Translations under genes and position numbers: made by a program
Origin: JALXDT01 sp964634755
GTDB taxonomy: Bacteria > Acidobacteriota > Aminicenantia > JAMOAD01
Assembly (NCBI GenBank): GCA_964634755.1
Contig: CAZWJH010000085.1
Coordinates: 1-9,797 of the forward strand
Reading direction: 5' to 3'
DNA length: 9,797 bases
Shown: piece by piece, positions 7,174 through 9,797 of the stretch
Numbering within the stretch: position 1 is the first letter of the stretch
Layout of the letters: every line of letters starts with the position of its first letter
Notes under the pieces: generated by a model
What the model saw: only the letters and a program-made list of their open reading frames with translations
Told to the model about the DNA's origin: nothing
Database searches by the model: none

Positions 7174-7226
7174 AAATTGCTCCGAGATAGTTTTAAGATA
7201 TAATAAGATATAAAATAGAGCAATTT
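7174..7226. repeat. Perfect 9-bp inverted repeat downstream of the receptor stop
   Basis: AAATTGCTC (7174-7182) and GAGCAATTT (7218-7226) are perfect reverse complements separated by 35 bp, starting 11 bp after the receptor stop codon. The loop contains a second short pairing (TTTTA with TAAAA) and two direct copies of AAGATATA ten bases apart (7195-7202 and 7205-7212). It could be a 3'-end stabilising hairpin or an unusual terminator for the receptor mRNA, but no T-run follows on the minus strand. Confidence 0.4.
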
Positions 7227-7237
7227 GGGATTTAGTT

Positions 7238-9385
7238 TTAAAAATTATAGTTTATTCCAAAAGAGATACTTCTACCTTCCTGCGGAGGAATCTTTGGGTC
7301 TGCATTTGCATAATAAAAAGCATTAAAAAGATTAGAGATTTTTAAAAATAGATACATTTTGCTTGAATAATAAAATCCCGATTTAATGTTTACTATATTG
7401 AAAGAATTATTTACAACCTCAGCAGGCCCCGGATTATCTTTTTTAGAAGAATAAAGATAATTTGTCTCAAAATAAAATCTATCGTAAAACAATCTTACCT
7501 TTAAAAAAAACTTTGGGGAAGGGACATCATTTAAATATAAACCGGAAGTATCAGTCTCCCCTTTATAATTTATGTAATTTCCTGAGATCTCCAGAAATTT
7601 AAAAGGATATAATTGAAATTCTGTCTCAAACCCTTTAACAGTTCCGGAGTTTATATTTTTGTAAGTATAAAAATCTCCACCAAGATCAAATTTATCTATA
7701 ATATTTGATATATTATTTTTAAATAAGAAAAACCCGAAAAAAATATCTTTATCATAAATTTTTATTCCTCCATCTATATTCAAGCTTTTTTCAGGTACAA
7801 GATCAGGATTGGCTATAATAGTTCCTCTTCCAGAAATCCCTGAATATGCTGCTTCTGAGACAGAGGGAATCCTGTGTCCGTTTCCGATACTTGAAAAAAG
7901 AGACAGGTGCTTGCCAATTCTTCTCGTAATACCTAAGTAGAGAGAAAAAGCATTAAGGTTGTTGTTATATTCACTGCTATTTATTCTATAATAACCATAT
8001 CTTGCTCCGAAAATTATATCAGTATTTTTTATTCCCCCATAATCAAAAGTTGTAAAAACTCCATAATCTTTTCTCTTTCCGTTTTTTATAGGGAAAAAAT
8101 CACTGATTGTTTCACCTGATTTAATTTCTATATTTTCAATATTTATATTGGTTCTCGAATAATAATCCAATCCTGTTTGAACTATTAATTTACCATAAAC
8201 TTTTTTAATCAATAGCTTAAGACCTCCGTTGAGGCTTTCAGTTTTTGAAATAGAGCTTTCATCTTTATCTATTTTATCAAGTTTATAATTATAAGGATTA
8301 ATAAAAAGATTAAATTTTATTTCACCATCATTAATTAGAGCTCTGTTATTATATCCTAAATTAATAATATGATTATTTTCATAGGGATAAGTTTTAGTTT
8401 TACCCGGATTATTCTCTCTACTTGGCTTTCCTATGTTTTTTCCATGAGAGCCTATATATTCAATATAAAAATTGCTGTTTTCCCCTTTTTTTTCAACTTT
8501 TAAAAAACCACTAAACATTGAGTATCTGGAATTATATATCTCTCCTTTGGGAGATGAATAATTATCTGAATTCAAAAGATTGATACTTGATAGTATATTT
8601 ATACCTCCTAAATTTTCATTGAAGGAAAAATTTGTGTCAATTCTATTTGAAGGAATTTTATAACTTAAATAAATACTGTGTTTATTATAATTAAAATCAT
8701 TTTTAAGAGAAAAAATATTAATAATACCTCCAATAGCATCCGTTCCGTACAATATACTAATCGGAGATCTGATAATTTCTATCCTATCTACAAAACTTGT
8801 AGGCATAAAGGATGCGGAAGTTCCGACACTCCTATCACTTACAATTCTCACCTCATCTATCATAGTTAATATTCTTCTTCTCCCCAATCCTCTAATCGAG
8901 GGAGTAATGGAATATCCCCCTTTTCCGATAAAATAAACCCCCGTTGTATCTTTTATAGAGCTGACAATATTCTCGGGAATTTTCTCTTTTATCTCTACAA
9001 AGTCAACCTCATTTTCTGTGATAGGGGTATTAATACTCTTTTCTTTATAATTTAAAGCTGTTACTGTTATGCTCTCCTTTAGAGCTTTCTTAGGTATAAG
9101 ATATATTTTAACTATCTTCTTTGATAGATTTTTCAATAGTACTGTCTTAGAAAAATACCCTTTTTTCTCAACCTTTACCTTGATTTTTTTATCCTTTTCC
9201 GAGATATCTATTATTGCTTTACCACTTGAGTCTGTTTGAAAAATTTTATTCTCCTCTTTTAGTATTATGTTTGCTTTACTTAAAGGTTGATAATAGATAT
9301 TCATTACTTTTATTTCGATAATTTTTGATAAAGCAAAAGAGCAAAGGGATAAAAATAAAAAAATTGCCAATAATTTTCTTTTCAT
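7238..9385 (-). CDS. TonB-dependent outer-membrane receptor with carboxypeptidase-regulatory-like N-terminus
   Basis: Outer-membrane beta-barrel that imports a scarce ligand using TonB energy. The start is the ATG at 9385-9383, giving 715 residues, because it is followed by a signal peptide (KRK, hydrophobic core, cleavage near ALS-KI at about 20) and preceded by a GGAGG Shine-Dalgarno about 10 bp upstream. The frame is open to 9505, but those 40 residues would bury the signal peptide. Order: small beta-sandwich (about 22-98), TonB-box-like ESITVTA (104-110), plug (about 130-228) with IRGLGRRRI and RIEIIRSPISILYGTDAIGGIINI, then a 22-strand-type barrel with GNGHRIPSVSEA near 501 and NPDLVPEKSLN near 526, ending in a terminal Phe (F715). 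The ligand is not readable from sequence; no cobalamin or other riboswitch motif precedes it. It looks like a single-gene unit, as gaps of 304 and over 400 bp flank it. Confidence 0.9.
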   Translation of the reverse strand: MKRKLLAIFLFLSLCSFALSKIIEIKVMNIYYQPLSKANIILKEENKIFQTDSSGKAIIDISEKDKKIKVKVEKKGYFSKTVLLKNLSKKIVKIYLIPKKALKESITVTALNYKEKSINTPITENEVDFVEIKEKIPENIVSSIKDTTGVYFIGKGGYSITPSIRGLGRRRILTMIDEVRIVSDRSVGTSASFMPTSFVDRIEIIRSPISILYGTDAIGGIINIFSLKNDFNYNKHSIYLSYKIPSNRIDTNFSFNENLGGINILSSINLLNSDNYSSPKGEIYNSRYSMFSGFLKVEKKGENSNFYIEYIGSHGKNIGKPSRENNPGKTKTYPYENNHIINLGYNNRALINDGEIKFNLFINPYNYKLDKIDKDESSISKTESLNGGLKLLIKKVYGKLIVQTGLDYYSRTNINIENIEIKSGETISDFFPIKNGKRKDYGVFTTFDYGGIKNTDIIFGARYGYYRINSSEYNNNLNAFSLYLGITRRIGKHLSLFSSIGNGHRIPSVSEAAYSGISGRGTIIANPDLVPEKSLNIDGGIKIYDKDIFFGFFLFKNNISNIIDKFDLGGDFYTYKNINSGTVKGFETEFQLYPFKFLEISGNYINYKGETDTSGLYLNDVPSPKFFLKVRLFYDRFYFETNYLYSSKKDNPGPAEVVNNSFNIVNIKSGFYYSSKMYLFLKISNLFNAFYYANADPKIPPQEGRSISFGINYNF

Positions 9386-9433
9386 TGTTATTAATCCTCC
9401 ATATAGAATTATTATAAAATAAATAGTACGAAA

Positions 9434-9462
9434 ATTATAAAAAAAAGGTTTCGAACAGTAAA
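9434..9462 (-). promoter_or_regulatory. Candidate sigma-70-like promoter of the TonB receptor gene
   Basis: On the minus strand a perfect TATAAT (9439-9434) lies 17 bp after TTTACT (9462-9457, four of six to TTGACA). This gives a leader of roughly 40 nt that includes the GGAGG ribosome binding site. A second TATAAT at 9416-9411 is nearer the gene but lacks a good partner at normal spacing. Frequent TATAAT matches in AT-rich DNA keep confidence moderate. Confidence 0.45.
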
Positions 9463-9493
9463 ATTTTTCATAGGAATTGATAATTTTTCCTTT

Positions 9494-9515
9494 TTCACAT
9501 TCCAAAGGATGTGAA
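9494..9515. repeat. Hairpin/inverted repeat TTCACAT-N8-ATGTGAA upstream of the receptor promoter
   Basis: Perfect 7-bp arms (9494-9500 and 9509-9515). The 8-bp loop itself holds CC-AAA-GG, so the structure can zip further as TTCACAT-(T)-CC-AAA-GG-ATGTGAA. It sits about 32 bp upstream of the receptor -35 box. No T-run follows on either strand, so a terminator is unlikely; a regulator binding site is more plausible. Its ATGTGA arms resemble the ATGTGACAT boxes at 9762-9795. Confidence 0.4.
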
Positions 9516-9761
9516 GAAAGTAGGAATATTGTGGAGCGGATAGAAGTAGGATAATTTATTTTGTACTGCCCGCTGGAGTTCCTGCTGAAAAGGATTATCT
9601 AAAGAAATTTTTATTATACTTTTATTACAAAGCTTATAATATTAAAGATGTGTGATGATAACTGTAGAAAATAAATAAAAATAAAAAAGAAAAGATTAAA
9701 AAATAAAAGATAATTTTGATATTTTTTAAAAAAAACTATTTTACTGTTACAAATATAAAAC

Positions 9762-9795
9762 ATGTCACATAAAAATACAACAAAAAATGTCACAT
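9762..9795. repeat. Two ATGTCACAT boxes 25 bp apart (copy B)
   Basis: ATGTCACAT occurs at 9762-9770 and 9787-9795. Each box is itself an odd palindrome (ATGT-N-ACAT). The 25-bp period equals that of the TGACAT pair at 7081-7111, in the opposite orientation. The boxes could be tandem operator sites for the receptor gene or for whatever lies past the window edge. Confidence 0.45.
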
Positions 9796-9797
9796 TT

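Larger units (their letters stand above)
6934..7237. other. Non-coding gap between the receptor gene and the bat operon
   Basis: No credible gene on either strand in 304 bp of AT-rich sequence. It holds the 3' flank of the receptor gene and the 5' flank of the bat operon, including the palindrome, two-box repeat and long inverted repeat listed separately. No classical terminator (GC-rich stem plus T-run on the minus strand) is visible, and no strong promoter pair precedes batB; the best is TTGATT (6974-6969) with TATGAT (6949-6944) at a long 19-bp spacing. Confidence 0.6.
9386..9797. other. Non-coding upstream region of the receptor gene
   Basis: About 410 bp without a supportable gene. It contains the candidate receptor promoter, an upstream hairpin, a long adenine-rich tract (about 9656-9735) expected to be bent, and paired ATGTCACAT boxes at the window edge. 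A plus-strand open stretch at 9524-9655 has protein-like composition but no start codon. Also, an 11-bp box ATTTTACTGTT occurs at 9738-9748 on the plus strand and again on the minus strand at 9464-9454, overlapping the -35 element. Confidence 0.6.

Noticed and set aside
8678..8869. Plus-strand 63-codon frame opposite the receptor plug domain
   Set aside because: It lies entirely inside a well-supported gene on the other strand and shows no domain or ribosome binding site.
9386..9505. N-terminal extension of the TonB receptor
   Set aside because: It would place 40 residues before a clean signal peptide, has no ribosome binding site, and covers the candidate promoter; the ATG at 9385 has a GGAGG site.
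7081..9795. Receptor gene as an insertion sequence or transposon
   Set aside because: There is no transposase or integrase, the putative ends are only short spaced boxes, no target-site duplication is visible, and the receptor has the same AT-rich style as its neighbours.
9656..9797. CRISPR array or direct-repeat locus at the right edge
   Set aside because: Only two 9-bp boxes recur; there is no repeated unit of CRISPR length and no cas gene.
9386..9797. Cobalamin or other metabolite riboswitch upstream of the receptor
   Set aside because: No B12-box-like conserved core or extended GC-containing stems are seen on the minus strand of the leader.

Overview
This is a strongly AT-rich window from a diderm (Gram-negative-type) bacterium. 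The cell type follows from a TonB-dependent outer-membrane receptor and a Bat (Bacteroides aerotolerance-type) VWA/TPR/BatD module. The lineage cannot be fixed from sequence alone. The gene content would suit several low-GC diderm groups (spirochaete-, Bacteroidota- or Acidobacteriota-like), and I make no firmer claim. Every convincing gene lies on the minus strand, so transcription runs from high to low coordinates.

Layout, in transcription order. (1) 9797-9386 is non-coding upstream sequence with short repeated boxes, a hairpin and a candidate promoter. (2) 9385-7238 encodes a TonB-dependent receptor with a signal peptide, a carboxypeptidase-regulatory-like domain, a plug and a barrel. (3) 7237-6934 is a 304-bp gap with a perfect 9-bp inverted repeat just past the receptor stop, a spaced two-box repeat and a palindrome just before the next gene. 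(4) 6933-3264 is a compact bat operon: a VWA-TPR fusion (BatB plus BatC), BatD overlapping it by 32 bp, and an unrecognised 82-residue protein starting directly after the BatD stop. (5) 3263-3100 is a short gap with a comparatively GC-rich nested-stem segment, a possible terminator or structured RNA. (6) 3099-1 is a tightly packed operon: an isoprenylcysteine-methyltransferase-like membrane protein, dimethylarginine dimethylaminohydrolase (DDAH), a RarD/EamA transporter, and a glycerophosphodiester phosphodiesterase cut by the window edge.

How the genes may work together. The Bat proteins should form an inner-membrane complex with VWA, TPR and immunoglobulin-like parts in the periplasm. The usual MoxR ATPase, DUF58 and BatA partners are absent from the window. 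The 3099-1 operon joins small-molecule and lipid functions (membrane methyltransferase, methylarginine hydrolysis, export of an unknown metabolite, glycerophosphodiester breakdown). Their overlaps imply co-expression, but I see no single pathway. The receptor's substrate is not identifiable.

Most genes are recognisable families. The less explained signals are the GC-rich nested-stem segment at 3178-3267, the two 25-bp-spaced TGACAT pairs in opposite orientation flanking the receptor gene, and the 82-residue Bat-operon protein.
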